Shown here piece by piece: positions 25,110 to 34,511 of a stretch of 64,000 nt of DNA. The position numbers were made by a program, and so were the translations under genes. Position 1 is the first letter of the stretch. Each line of letters begins with the position of its first letter. Source of the DNA: JAGQYH01 sp041393015 (GTDB taxonomy: Bacteria; Bacteroidota; Bacteroidia; Chitinophagales; JADIYW01); NCBI GenBank assembly GCA_041393015.1, contig JAWKKV010000010.1, positions 1 through 64,000 of the forward strand, in the 5' to 3' direction. The notes under the pieces were generated by a model. The model saw nothing but the letters and a program-made list of their open reading frames with translations. It made no database searches and had not been told where the DNA came from.

Positions 25110-26654
25110 TTACTTCACACCTAAAACACCAAGCAAACCACGAGTCAATTCTCGTGTAAAAGTTCTACCAATTTGTCGCGTTGTAGTGCTGTTAAAAATC
25201 TTATCAAAAGTAGATTTTTTAGCTCGAGTAGAAGTACGTCTAGTAGTTGTGCTTTTAGATTTTTCTTTAGCATTAGCTGCTTCCTCCTTTTCTTGCTGCT
25301 CGTGAACCTTTTCAATTTTTTCACTCAATTTTTCATAAGCACTTTCTCTATCAATTACTTCATTGTAGTAAGAAGCTAAGTCGGACGAACGAATCAAATC
25401 CTTTTTCTCTTGTTCTGTAATGACATCCATTCTTGAAGAGGGCGCTCGCAATAAGGTATGTACTAAAGGTGTTGGAATCCCTTTTTCATTTAATACCGTT
25501 ATAAACGCTTCCCCAATACCTAATTCGGTAAGCGTTTTGTTCACTTCATAATAATCAGAGGAAGGATAATTTTCAGCAACCAATTTTATCGCCTTTCTAT
25601 CTTTTGCTGTAAATGCTCTTAAAGCGTGTTGCACTTTCATTCCTAACTGACCCAATACATCATTTGGAATATCCGTTGGGTTTTGCGTACAAAAGAAAAT
25701 CCCCACTCCCTTCGATCTGATTAATTTTACAATCGTCTCAATCTGGCTCAATAATGCTTTAGAAGCTTCTTGAAAAATTAAATGTGCTTCATCAATAAAA
25801 ATGACCAGTTTAGGTTTCTCTAAATCACCTTCTTCAGGAAATTTCTCATATACTTCTGCCAATAAACACAACATAAAAGTTGAAAAAAGTTTAGGTTTAT
25901 CTTGTACATCGGTTAAACGTAAAATGTTGATATAACCATCGCCATTCTTATTTTTTCTAGTTAAATCTTCTACATCAAAAGAACGTTCTCCAAAGAAATT
26001 CTCTGCTCCTTGAGATTCTAATTCAATCAATTTTCTAATAATTGTGCTTACAGAAGAAGAATTAATTCTGCCATATTCTGATTCAATCTCTTCTTTCCCT
26101 TCGTTGGTGAGATATTGCAATGCTTTTCTGAAATCTTTCAAATCTAAAAGCGGTAATGCATTATCATCACAATATTTAAATACAATCGCTACAATGCCTT
26201 GCTGTGCTTCAGAACAATCTAAAATTTTAGAAAATAAAACCGGACCAAATTCAGAAACGGTAGCTCGTAATCGCAATCCATCTTGATCAGAAATAGTCAT
26301 TAATTCTACAGGAAATTCTTTCGCTTGCCAAGGCTCTCCCATTAAATCATGGCGTTCATCAATCTTAGCATGTGGACTTCCAGCTTTAGCTAATCCACTT
26401 AAATCACCCTTAACGTCCATTAATAAAACGCCTACTCCATTATTAGATAATTGCTCAGCAATCACTTGAAGTGTTTTGGTTTTTCCGGTTCCGGTTGCTC
26501 CTGCAATTAATCCATGTCGGTTAAATGTTTTTAAAGGCGCTTTTACTACGGTATGTGGAATCGCTTGCCCATCCAACATGGCTGTGCCAAAATTCATGCT
26601 TGGTCCTTTAAAAGTGTACCCTTTTTCAATGGCTTCTTTAAATTGGTCTTTCAT
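25110..26654 (-). CDS. HerA-like/DUF853 ATPase
   Basis: The 514-residue protein is a HerA-FtsK type ATPase of the DUF853 family. Walker A is GATGTGKTK (residues 52-60), Walker B is LVIFIDEAHLIF, and the sensor FFCTQNPTDIPNDVLGQLGMKVQHALRAF is characteristic. The segment GLRLRATVSEFGPVLFSKIL also fits DUF853. The C-terminus from about residue 430 becomes charged and low-complexity (EKVHEQQEKEEAANAKEKSK) and then basic, probably disordered and perhaps DNA contacting. There is no NurA nuclease gene beside it, so it is not an obvious HerA-NurA end-resection pair. Its cellular role is unknown. Confidence 0.88.
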   Translation of the reverse strand: MKDQFKEAIEKGYTFKGPSMNFGTAMLDGQAIPHTVVKAPLKTFNRHGLIAGATGTGKTKTLQVIAEQLSNNGVGVLLMDVKGDLSGLAKAGSPHAKIDERHDLMGEPWQAKEFPVELMTISDQDGLRLRATVSEFGPVLFSKILDCSEAQQGIVAIVFKYCDDNALPLLDLKDFRKALQYLTNEGKEEIESEYGRINSSSVSTIIRKLIELESQGAENFFGERSFDVEDLTRKNKNGDGYINILRLTDVQDKPKLFSTFMLCLLAEVYEKFPEEGDLEKPKLVIFIDEAHLIFQEASKALLSQIETIVKLIRSKGVGIFFCTQNPTDIPNDVLGQLGMKVQHALRAFTAKDRKAIKLVAENYPSSDYYEVNKTLTELGIGEAFITVLNEKGIPTPLVHTLLRAPSSRMDVITEQEKKDLIRSSDLASYYNEVIDRESAYEKLSEKIEKVHEQQEKEEAANAKEKSKSTTTRRTSTRAKKSTFDKIFNSTTTRQIGRTFTRELTRGLLGVLGVK

Positions 26655-26773
26655 TTTATTTTATTTAGATATCAAGAAGTGATAATCAAGATAATAGACA
26701 TTATATGTTAGAATTATCTCAATACTTTATACTTCATACTTTAAACTTATTACTTAATCCCTTCACCACAAAT

Positions 26774-28168
26774 CTATAAATTATATACTTGTCCTAAATG
26801 AGGTATTTCTACTTTTTTAAAATTTTTAGAGAGTAATATATCTTTAAATGCAGTTTGTCGCTTAGGTTCGCCGTGTACTAAAAATATATTTTTGAGTTTC
26901 TCTTTGTCTTGAAGTTTTAAAAACCCCAACATTTCTGAAGTATCGCCATGAGCACTAAAAGAGTTCATAATCTCAATATTAGCCCTTACGACTAATTCTT
27001 TCCCAAAAATCTTAACCTTTTCAGGTTTATTGGCAATAATACCTCCCAAAGTATTGGGCGCACAATAGCCCACCACTAAAATTGTTGTATTGCTGTCTTC
27101 AATGTTGTTAGAAATATGATGCTTTACTCTTCCGGCAGACATCATGCCCGAGGCACTGATAATGATAGCACCACCTTTGTATTCATTTAAAGCTTTCGAT
27201 TCTTCTACTTTTCTAATGTATTTTAAATTATAAAAACCAAAAGGATTAGGATCCATTTGCATATAATTATTCAAGTCTTCATCGAAACATTCAGGATGCA
27301 TTCGATAGATTTCAGTGGCATTGACCGCCAATGGACTATCCACATAAACCGGAATTTTTGGCAATCTACCCTGATTTTCTAATTGATCAAGCATGTAAAC
27401 AATTTCTTGGGTTCTGCCTACACTGAAAGCAGGAATGATCAATTTGCCTCTATTCTCTATACAGGTCTTTTTTATGATGTTTAGAAATCTATTTTCCTTT
27501 TCAATATTCTCCTCGTGTTCTTTGCCACCATAAGTTGATTCACATAATAGATAATCCACCGCATCAATAGGATCAGGATCCTTTAAAATAGGTCTATCCG
27601 GTCGTCCAATATCTCCTGTAAAACCAATTAGTTTTTCATGATGTTCATCTACCTGAATTTTGAGCGTTACACTGGCACTTCCCAAAATATGACCGGCATC
27701 TTTAAATCTTACTTTAACATCCGGTGTAACACTAAACCATTTATTATAACTTACCGACAAGAAAGATTCCAACGATTTACGGGCATCTTTAACCGTATAC
27801 AAAGGTTGAATATGCTTGCCTTTCTTTCGCTTGTTCATCCAATCGGCATCACGTTCTTGAATATAAGCACTATCTACCAACATAATAGAACAAAGGTCAC
27901 GAGTAGCGTGTGTGCATATTACATCTCCTTTAAAGCCATCCTTTATCAACTTAGGTATTCTTCCACAATGATCAATATGAGCATGCGATAAAATCAAAAC
28001 ATCAATCTCCGCCGGATCAAACATCCATTCTTTATTAAAATCATCAAGCGCATCTTCATACCCCTGATATAATCCACAGTCTAACAATATTTTATAGCCA
28101 TTATCTAAGGTAAGTAAGTGACAGCTGCCGGTTACTGTTTCTGCTGCACCACAAAATTTTATTTTCAT
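26774..28168 (-). CDS. MBL-fold beta-CASP nuclease (CPSF/RNase-like)
   Basis: The ATG at 28168 (MKIKFCGAAETVTGSCHLL) matches the usual family start, so the upstream in-frame extension to 28201 is left out. The 464-residue protein has the metallo-beta-lactamase signature LILSHAHIDHCGRIP, the beta-CASP domain and the C-terminal RMMBL motifs (MSAGRVKHHI, SFSAHGDTSEML, FLVHGEPKRQ). Zinc ligands are the HAHIDH cluster and later His/Asp residues. Relatives act on RNA as endo- or exonucleases; some are annotated only as metallo-hydrolases. It lies 119 bases upstream of the HerA-like gene on the same strand. The RNA substrate is not known. Confidence 0.9.
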   Translation of the reverse strand: MKIKFCGAAETVTGSCHLLTLDNGYKILLDCGLYQGYEDALDDFNKEWMFDPAEIDVLILSHAHIDHCGRIPKLIKDGFKGDVICTHATRDLCSIMLVDSAYIQERDADWMNKRKKGKHIQPLYTVKDARKSLESFLSVSYNKWFSVTPDVKVRFKDAGHILGSASVTLKIQVDEHHEKLIGFTGDIGRPDRPILKDPDPIDAVDYLLCESTYGGKEHEENIEKENRFLNIIKKTCIENRGKLIIPAFSVGRTQEIVYMLDQLENQGRLPKIPVYVDSPLAVNATEIYRMHPECFDEDLNNYMQMDPNPFGFYNLKYIRKVEESKALNEYKGGAIIISASGMMSAGRVKHHISNNIEDSNTTILVVGYCAPNTLGGIIANKPEKVKIFGKELVVRANIEIMNSFSAHGDTSEMLGFLKLQDKEKLKNIFLVHGEPKRQTAFKDILLSKNFKKVEIPHLGQVYNL

Positions 28169-28351
28169 ATAGTCGTTTGGTTTACAAGAATTCTTATTCA
28201 AAAATACGCAATCTTAACACCTTCTAAAAATGCATCTAATTAATTGAAAAACAAAAGCTTAGATAGCAAAATTCAATAATATGTGGATAACTGGCATAAA
28301 CTTTGAAACGCTTGTCTTATAAATTTGATTCTTAGATATAAAAAATATAAA

Positions 28352-28876
28352 ATGAAACGTATTTCCATCTTTTTAATAGTAGCAGTTATTACAGTAACCT
28401 TTCCTTTTGAATTAGGACATGCACGACCTGGGGGTAAATTTCTTAACTCAATTACCGGTCAAAAATATTATATCAATAAATCAATTAGTAAGTCAGAATT
28501 AATTAAAAATGCAGCCAAGCCAAAAGATAAAATTTGGGTAGTTGATATTTGGGCCAGTTGGTGTATGCCATGCGAAGCAGCTATTCCCGGTTTAAAAAAC
28601 ATGTACGAAGAATTTAAGGATAAGGATGTTGAGTTTATAAGTGTATCCTACGATGCTAAAAAGAAATATTGGATTCAAGCTTTAAAAAAACACGAAATGC
28701 CTTGGCCACAAATTTTAAATTATAATCCAGCATTTGAACAAGATGAGTTTAAATGGATGTTTCCACATGACGCTCTACCCACCATATATTTAATTGATAA
28801 GAATGGTACCATCGATCAAATGAGAGGATTAGACGATTTGAAATATAATCTAAGAGCTTTAACTGCTTACAAATAG
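28352..28876 (+). CDS. secreted TlpA-like thioredoxin family protein
   Basis: The ATG at 28352 gives a signal peptide (MKRISIFLIVAVITVTFPF, cleavage near GHA). The 174-residue product has a thioredoxin fold of the TlpA/ResA type with active site WCMPC (Cys71, Cys74) in DIWASWCMPCEAAIPGL, the cis-Pro loop ALPTIYLIDKNG, and the insert YDAKKKYWIQALKKHEMPW. It is expected in the periplasm as a thiol-disulfide oxidoreductase. It is a single gene, and its stop is followed by a strong hairpin shared with the convergent lipocalin gene. The substrate is unknown; TlpA-like proteins serve cytochrome maturation or general redox control. Confidence 0.88.
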   Translation: MKRISIFLIVAVITVTFPFELGHARPGGKFLNSITGQKYYINKSISKSELIKNAAKPKDKIWVVDIWASWCMPCEAAIPGLKNMYEEFKDKDVEFISVSYDAKKKYWIQALKKHEMPWPQILNYNPAFEQDEFKWMFPHDALPTIYLIDKNGTIDQMRGLDDLKYNLRALTAYK

Positions 28877-28902
28877 TATAAAAATGTACTTGGGCTAAAA
28901 TA

Positions 28903-28936
28903 AAAAACGGTTACTCAAAATTGAATAACCGTTTAC
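28903..28936. terminator. bidirectional hairpin terminator
   Basis: AAACGGTTACTCAA pairs with TTGAATAACCGTTT with one mismatch and a two-base loop. A-rich bases precede it and T-rich bases follow it on each strand. It lies between the stops of the convergent thioredoxin-like and lipocalin genes and can serve both. Confidence 0.8.
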
Positions 28937-28966
28937 TTCGTAGAAATAAATCTTACAACTCAAAAA

Positions 28967-29518
28967 CTAACCACAATCTTGATTTGTCATTTTGATGTTA
29001 TTTCTGTCGAAGCCATCAGCTACTGCGCGATCAATAATATCGTTCATTAGATCAGTATCCATAACAGGAGTTCTTGAAAGTAAGAACCAAGTATTTCTGA
29101 AAGGATCACTTACGACCGCGTAGCTATAATCATCTGCTAATTCTATAATCCAATAATTTCCATTATCACTTCCTTGATTATTAGGTAAGAAACTAACAGT
29201 TAATTTTGTACCATTAGACCCTTCAACAGGAACAGCTGTTCCATCAGATCTGCTTATTGGTCCTTGTCCACTGAATAATCTACACTTGTTTACCACTTTA
29301 ACTTTACCACTGCTCAATAGAGAATATTCTGCTGTAGTGCAATTACATCCTATATTAAAAAATTGAGGATAAGATGCTAACTCATACCAAAGTCCTAAAT
29401 ATTGAAGTAAATCCACAGACTCAACTGTTTGTGGTGCATCAGCAGGAACATCTTGCTCCATACAAGAACTTAAAAGTAAAAAAGCGGGTAAAAGGATTAG
29501 TGTAAATAATTTTTTCAT
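28967..29518 (-). CDS. blc: bacterial lipocalin lipoprotein (Blc-like)
   Basis: The 183-residue protein has a lipoprotein signal (MKKLFTLILLPAFLLLSSCM; lipobox LSSC) and the lipocalin G-x-W motif in YLGLWYELASYPQFF. The later YSYAVVSDPFRNTWFLLSRTP is the third conserved region of Blc-type lipocalins. They bind lysophospholipids or other small lipids at the inner face of the outer membrane. It has two additional Cys in CNCTTAEYSL and one at the very C-terminus (TNQDCG), which may form a disulfide. It is a single gene sharing a terminator with the thioredoxin-like gene on the other strand. Confidence 0.9.
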   Translation of the reverse strand: MKKLFTLILLPAFLLLSSCMEQDVPADAPQTVESVDLLQYLGLWYELASYPQFFNIGCNCTTAEYSLLSSGKVKVVNKCRLFSGQGPISRSDGTAVPVEGSNGTKLTVSFLPNNQGSDNGNYWIIELADDYSYAVVSDPFRNTWFLLSRTPVMDTDLMNDIIDRAVADGFDRNNIKMTNQDCG

Positions 29519-29646
29519 GATTGATTAGTTTTTGTTAGTAATTCTGATTCTAGTCATGTAACAAACAACCTCTAAAAATGTTTAAATGCCACTAGAAAAA
29601 TTTTTAATCAGCTTCGTATTTGCTAACTTGCAGTAAAAATGTAGCT

Positions 29647-30099
29647 ATGTTGGAAGATATATCTCAAAAGATTCAAGATAATATTAGACAAGGAATGAAA
29701 GACAAGTTTGGCCTTTCTGAAAAAGAGAGTCAACAATCTATTGCAATAATGTTTGAAAAATTTAAAACAGGCTTTACTACAGATGCTTTAAAAGAGAATG
29801 TTGGTGAATGGAAACAAATCATCCAAGGAAAAATAGCTGCCAAAAGCAATCCTCTTAAAGAAAAACTGAATCAAGATACCATTGATGAATTAATGCAAAA
29901 AGTCGGTTTAAGTGAGGAAACCGCTAAGAAAGTTAAAGATTTTTCCTTAGAGGAATATTTGAAAGAGATGAAAAATTCTTTTGCCAACTTAGAAGATAAA
30001 ATGGACATTTCTGGCATTATAGATAAAATTAAGCCGGAAAATTTAGAGAAAAGCGCCAAAGATCTGAAGGAAAATTTTGGTAAGTTGTTTCAAAAATAA
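29647..30099 (+). CDS. 150-residue helical protein of unknown function
   Basis: The ATG at 29647 (MLEDISQKIQDNIRQGMKDK) is preferred over the TTG-led extension upstream. The product has no signal peptide and is entirely amphipathic helix, with repeats of the kind LKEKLNQDTIDELMQKVGLSEETAKKVKDF. The phrase FGLSEKESQQS / VGLSEETAKKV occurs twice, suggesting two related helical units such as in DUF937-like or helix-bundle proteins, but I do not recognise the family with certainty. It stands alone; its stop lies 21 bases from the stop of the convergent histidine kinase gene. It may be a small cytoplasmic stress or structural protein; function unknown. Confidence 0.7.
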   Translation: MLEDISQKIQDNIRQGMKDKFGLSEKESQQSIAIMFEKFKTGFTTDALKENVGEWKQIIQGKIAAKSNPLKEKLNQDTIDELMQKVGLSEETAKKVKDFSLEEYLKEMKNSFANLEDKMDISGIIDKIKPENLEKSAKDLKENFGKLFQK

Positions 30100-30119
30100 T
30101 TGATTAGCACTTATTAAAT

Positions 30120-32015
30120 TTAGGATTTTACATTTTCTGTAGTCTTAGAAACCACTGGAATTTCAATATCTAATTCATTAGACCACATAGTATCCATTGT
30201 CCAACGTACCTGACCATTTAATACTTGAATGATTGATCTAACCGTCGCTAAATTTCGATTAACGCCAAACTCTACCCTTCTTCCAATATATCTAAAATTA
30301 ATGCTGGCTTGTTGTATAGAAGGAATGATGACCAGTTTAAAACTAACCTGTTCCACCTTGCGATTTATGAGTTCGTTTAATATCCCTTCTACCAGTCTAT
30401 AAATTGCTAGTTTAGAAATGTTATCTATGTTTTCAGCGAGTTTTTTTTGTCTGAAAATTATTTTGATTTTCGACCTTTGATTAGATTCATTTACTAAATC
30501 ATGAATAGCTGCGGATAAGCCATATCGTTCTAAATTTCGCGGTACTAAACTATGAGATAAGCTGCGAATATTATTACAACTATTGTCTACTTGTTCAATA
30601 ATATTGGTCAATTTTTGCTTTCTGCCATCGTCATCACCTTTGTATTTTAAAGAAGATAATTTCATTTTTAGAGCAGACATTTTTATACCAACACCATCGT
30701 GTAATTCGTCTGCCACACGAATTCTTTCCTTTTCCTGTCCTTCTAAAAGTGCAAAGGAAGATCGAATACCGGCCAATCCTAATTCCGTTCTTAAATTTTT
30801 ATTATCCGCAATTGAATTTTTTACTCTAAAACCTAACAGAACTGAAAATATAACACTCACAATAATACTTCCCACATAAATACTTCTTGAGCTATCAATA
30901 TTAATGGGTATCAAGCCAAACTTAACCAGCGTAAAGGTTAGTACAATTCCAAAAGCGACTATATAGGCTATTACCAGTCCAATTAAACTTTTGTCTCCGC
31001 TGCTTTTATAACTAAAATATAGAATAGCAAATATTAGAAAATGGATAATAATAATGACAATGCTCAATATAATCGAGATCCAAAATTGAATGCTTTGATT
31101 CATTGCCGGATAAAGCAAAATAACTATTGAGATAAACAACAAAAATAATGCGCCACCTCTTATAAAATTGAATACTTTATTGGAGCTTAGTTTATCTTTT
31201 ACAAAGTTTCCTACAAATAATATACTAACCAACATGTAAGTATTAAGAATCAAATATCGAATAACATTTTGTGGCCATGGGTATTTGGGCCAGAAATATT
31301 GAAAAGCGAAACCTTCATTTATAAAAATAAAAGCTAGTCCAAGTGCCAATAAAAAAGTGTAGTAAGAATAATAGTTGTCTTTTAAAAAATAGGAAATCAA
31401 ACCCATTAGAAAAAGATATAAGAGCATAATACCATAAAACATTCCTAAACGATATTCTACTATTTGACTGGCTTCAATTTTGTATTGCGCATCCCAAACT
31501 TTTACTGGAACATTTACATAATTAGGCTGTTTATCCACCTTAATAAAAATGGTATAAATGCTAAAAGGAACAGCATTCAAGGTAAATAAGAAGTTCCTAT
31601 AATCTACTTCTCTTTGTTGAAATGGAAACTTACTTCCGGTGGTAACGTGTTTAACTGGCTGTTGATATTCGTCAAAAATATAGAAGTCTATGCCTTCTAA
31701 TTCAGGATTTGAAATTTCAATAAAGAGATTTTTGGTTGTATCAGTTTCGTTAATCAATTGAAACTGCATCCAATAACAAACCTGTGTAAATCCAATATTT
31801 GATTTCTTTCGAATGGTTGTAAAAGAACCTTCATTCCATAATTCAACAATATCATCAATACTTCTTTCACAAGTAACATCTCCAAAATTGGAGATAAAAT
31901 TAGACGCATTTAAATTGGTTAAATCGTCCTCCACTATGAACGGTGGATTCATTTGACCTAATACGTTTAAGGTATTTAAAAGCAATATGATATATATTAA
32001 CAACCCTTTGCTCAT
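30120..32015 (-). CDS. 7TM-DISM histidine kinase B: intact His box, degenerate ATP-binding domain
   Basis: The 631-residue protein has a signal peptide, a periplasmic 7TMR-DISMED2-like beta domain (about 25-180), seven membrane segments (about 190-400) and a cytoplasmic HisKA_3-type dimerisation domain. The H-box is canonical: GQEKERIRVADELHDGVG with phospho-acceptor His439. The following catalytic domain is eroded: the N-box reads YRLVEGILNELINRK instead of EaLNNalKHs, the G1 box position reads FRYIGRRVEFG in place of a DxGxG motif, and no GxGLxN G2 box is present. So it probably cannot bind ATP. Its start overlaps the stop of kinase A by four bases (ATGA). The likely role is to be phosphorylated by kinase A and pass phosphate to an unlinked response regulator; this is inference. 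Confidence 0.88.
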   Translation of the reverse strand: MSKGLLIYIILLLNTLNVLGQMNPPFIVEDDLTNLNASNFISNFGDVTCERSIDDIVELWNEGSFTTIRKKSNIGFTQVCYWMQFQLINETDTTKNLFIEISNPELEGIDFYIFDEYQQPVKHVTTGSKFPFQQREVDYRNFLFTLNAVPFSIYTIFIKVDKQPNYVNVPVKVWDAQYKIEASQIVEYRLGMFYGIMLLYLFLMGLISYFLKDNYYSYYTFLLALGLAFIFINEGFAFQYFWPKYPWPQNVIRYLILNTYMLVSILFVGNFVKDKLSSNKVFNFIRGGALFLLFISIVILLYPAMNQSIQFWISIILSIVIIIIHFLIFAILYFSYKSSGDKSLIGLVIAYIVAFGIVLTFTLVKFGLIPINIDSSRSIYVGSIIVSVIFSVLLGFRVKNSIADNKNLRTELGLAGIRSSFALLEGQEKERIRVADELHDGVGIKMSALKMKLSSLKYKGDDDGRKQKLTNIIEQVDNSCNNIRSLSHSLVPRNLERYGLSAAIHDLVNESNQRSKIKIIFRQKKLAENIDNISKLAIYRLVEGILNELINRKVEQVSFKLVIIPSIQQASINFRYIGRRVEFGVNRNLATVRSIIQVLNGQVRWTMDTMWSNELDIEIPVVSKTTENVKS

Positions 32016-33943
32016 TGGTTAATATTTGACTTTCGGGGAATTGTAATATGTGTAGTTGTGCCTTCTCCAACTTTAGATAAAACTTCTAACTTCCCTTTTA
32101 AAGCACGAACACGAGTTTCTATATTTCTTAGTCCTATACCATCTCTTAACGCAATTTCATTAGAGTTAAATCCAACGCCATCATCTTTAACTTCAATCTG
32201 TAAAAACTCGTCTAACAACTGAACTAACACATTTACATGAGCTGCTTTTGAATGTTTGATGACATTGTTGCATACTTCTTGAAGCATTCGATAAATATTT
32301 AGCTTTGTAAGATCATCCCAATTGAGTTCTGCTGCTTCATCTGAAACACTATGACTTATTTGCAAATCCGGTTGTGCCATTTGTAATTGATCCAAAACTC
32401 TGTTTACAATCTTATCCAAACTAACAGCTTGCCAATTGATCACAAAATCTGAGGCAATTCTATTTAAGTCATTTTGCACATCTTGCAATTGATGTAAAGC
32501 AATCGAAACGCTTTCTTCATCATCAACAACCTCTTTCGATTTTAAAATTTCTCTTTTAATACTCTTTAAATCCTTTCCTAATTTTTCTTCCAATGTTTCG
32601 GCAAGAATACCTCTTTCAACTTCTTGACCATGAATAAATGCTTTTATAGATTCTTCATTTATATCTTCAATTTTCTTTTGACTGATATTATACTCCTCCA
32701 AGTTATTTTGAAATCTAAAAGCAATAATGGTAGACACAATTAACACCTCAGCTATCATATTGATGAAGATGTAATGTGGCGTTGCTGTTTTTAAATAAAA
32801 GAAAGAATAAATGCTAGCATCAGGAGAAATAAAAAGAAAACCTAAATAACCTCGTTGATTTAATAGCAATAGCCAGATGATTAATTGCACTAAAAACAAT
32901 AATAAAAACCAAAACCCTTCTCTTCTACCCGCTTGTAAATAAGTAACAATTCCTAAGCCTGAAATAGTAATACCAAACAAAATGAAGATGACATTTAATA
33001 ACATTAGCGGCACTAAAATGGGAACGCCCAGAATAAAATATAGGATGATGATGGCTAAGAATGAGAGCACTGCAAATGCAATAAACATCATTAAAATCTT
33101 ATCAAGCTTCGGATATTTTATGCGCGTACTAAAGAATGCCCTTCCGAAAAAGATCATTCCCATTACATATCCAAATCCAGTTACTCCAATTACAATATCC
33201 TGTAAAAACGGACTATTACCCCAAATAAATTGCATTCCCAAACCCGTATCGAATGCGCAAAACATCAAAACGAAAAAGTTAATTATGGCATAAAACAAAA
33301 ACAAGTTTCGTTTAACCACTATAAATAAGCCAATGATAAAAACCAAATAAATGAGATAAAGCCCTAGCATGATGCCGATGGATAAAAAATCTTTTGTACT
33401 TTTTTTTAAAAACAACTTCTCTTCTATCAATCTAATAGGAAGAAACATGGCCTCTAATTGAGGCTCTATCTCAATTGAAATAGTTGCCTCAGTGTTGGGT
33501 TCTATTGCTATAGGAAAAATAAAATTTCGATGTTTAAATGCCCTTTGATTAAACTTGAATTTATCGCCAAATTTTATCGTGTCGGTAACATTTCCGTTGT
33601 TAGTAATATAAACATACCCTTCGTCGATTGTTGGGTTATAGATTTCAAGCAATATGGTTTTAGTAGAAGAAGCTTGACTATAAATTCTGCCTTTAATTGA
33701 CACTTTCTTATTTACAATACCAAGCGATAGATTTTTGTAGGATATTAACTGATAATCATCTGCAGAATCCTTCGCCGATTCAATTCTGTAAACAAAATGA
33801 TTTTTTAAATATTCTGATGTAAAATCATCTCCAATTACGATAGGCGTATCCACAGATGCCCAAAGACAACTGTAACCTGTCAAAAAGAATATAAATAATA
33901 TGAAAATCTTATGCTTCAGAAAACTTTTTCTATAAAGATACAA
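32012..33943 (-). CDS. 7TM-DISM histidine kinase A: intact ATP-binding domain, His replaced by Glu
   Basis: The 643-residue protein has the same plan as its neighbour: signal peptide, periplasmic 7TMR-DISMED2-like domain, seven membrane segments, HisKA_3-like helices and a HATPase_c domain. Here the ATP-binding boxes are complete: N-box EVCNNVIKHS, G1 KDDGVGF, G2 GIGLRNIETR and the final GEGTTTHITIP. The H-box aligns as GQEVERGILAETLEEKLG, with Glu452 where His should be and Glu453 for the usual Asp. It cannot autophosphorylate at the normal site. The start is a TTG at 33943, since no in-frame ATG lies near; it is 14 bases after the ferritin stop. It presumably acts as the ATP-using half of a heterodimer with kinase B. 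Confidence 0.88.
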   Translation of the reverse strand: MYLYRKSFLKHKIFILFIFFLTGYSCLWASVDTPIVIGDDFTSEYLKNHFVYRIESAKDSADDYQLISYKNLSLGIVNKKVSIKGRIYSQASSTKTILLEIYNPTIDEGYVYITNNGNVTDTIKFGDKFKFNQRAFKHRNFIFPIAIEPNTEATISIEIEPQLEAMFLPIRLIEEKLFLKKSTKDFLSIGIMLGLYLIYLVFIIGLFIVVKRNLFLFYAIINFFVLMFCAFDTGLGMQFIWGNSPFLQDIVIGVTGFGYVMGMIFFGRAFFSTRIKYPKLDKILMMFIAFAVLSFLAIIILYFILGVPILVPLMLLNVIFILFGITISGLGIVTYLQAGRREGFWFLLLFLVQLIIWLLLLNQRGYLGFLFISPDASIYSFFYLKTATPHYIFINMIAEVLIVSTIIAFRFQNNLEEYNISQKKIEDINEESIKAFIHGQEVERGILAETLEEKLGKDLKSIKREILKSKEVVDDEESVSIALHQLQDVQNDLNRIASDFVINWQAVSLDKIVNRVLDQLQMAQPDLQISHSVSDEAAELNWDDLTKLNIYRMLQEVCNNVIKHSKAAHVNVLVQLLDEFLQIEVKDDGVGFNSNEIALRDGIGLRNIETRVRALKGKLEVLSKVGEGTTTHITIPRKSNINQ

Positions 33944-33957
33944 GAAGCATTTTGAAC

Positions 33958-34479
33958 TTATTCAGGAATAGCAGCCATGCCACCAGCACCTTTACTCAAT
34001 TTGTCTATTTCAAGATCAATTAAGTATAAAGCATTTCCACCTTCACCAATCAACTCTATTCTATCTAATATCTGACGGTATAAATTCTCTTCCTCTAACT
34101 GCTCGTTAACATACCATTGAATAAAGTTATTAGTTGTATGATCATTTAATTTTAAGCTCAAGGAAACAATTTCATTAATAGCTGCTGTAACGCTTTGCTC
34201 TCCGGTATATGCATATTCAAAAACCTCTTTTATATTTTTGAAATCCGATCTTGGTTGTTCCACTGCCGGTACTACAACTTTTCCACCTTTATCAATTACA
34301 TAATTCAGTAGTTTCATCATGTGCATTCGCTCTTCATCAGAATGTTCAAATAAAAAACGTGCTGCTCCGGCAAACCCCTTGTTATCGCACCAACTCGCTA
34401 ATGCTAAATATTTATAAGATGCTTGCCCTTCAATGGCAATTTGTCTATTTAAAATTTCTTCAATCTTTTTGTCTAACAT
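33958..34479 (-). CDS. ftnA: ferritin
   Basis: The ATG at 34479 (MLDKKIEEILNRQIAIEGQA) matches the usual ferritin start better than the TTG six bases upstream. The 173-residue protein is a four-helix non-haem ferritin with ferroxidase ligands visible in RQIAIEGQASYKYLALASWCDN, FLFEHSDEERMHMMKLLNY and the later YVNEQLEEENLYRQILDRIEL. It oxidises Fe(II) and stores iron in the cytoplasm as a 24-mer. It lies 14 bases upstream of the two histidine kinase genes and 32 bases downstream of the YjbR-like gene, all on the minus strand, so co-transcription is likely. Confidence 0.95.
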   Translation of the reverse strand: MLDKKIEEILNRQIAIEGQASYKYLALASWCDNKGFAGAARFLFEHSDEERMHMMKLLNYVIDKGGKVVVPAVEQPRSDFKNIKEVFEYAYTGEQSVTAAINEIVSLSLKLNDHTTNNFIQWYVNEQLEEENLYRQILDRIELIGEGGNALYLIDLEIDKLSKGAGGMAAIPE

Positions 34480-34511
34480 ATTCAAACTTTATTTTCGCAA
34501 GATAGTAATAA

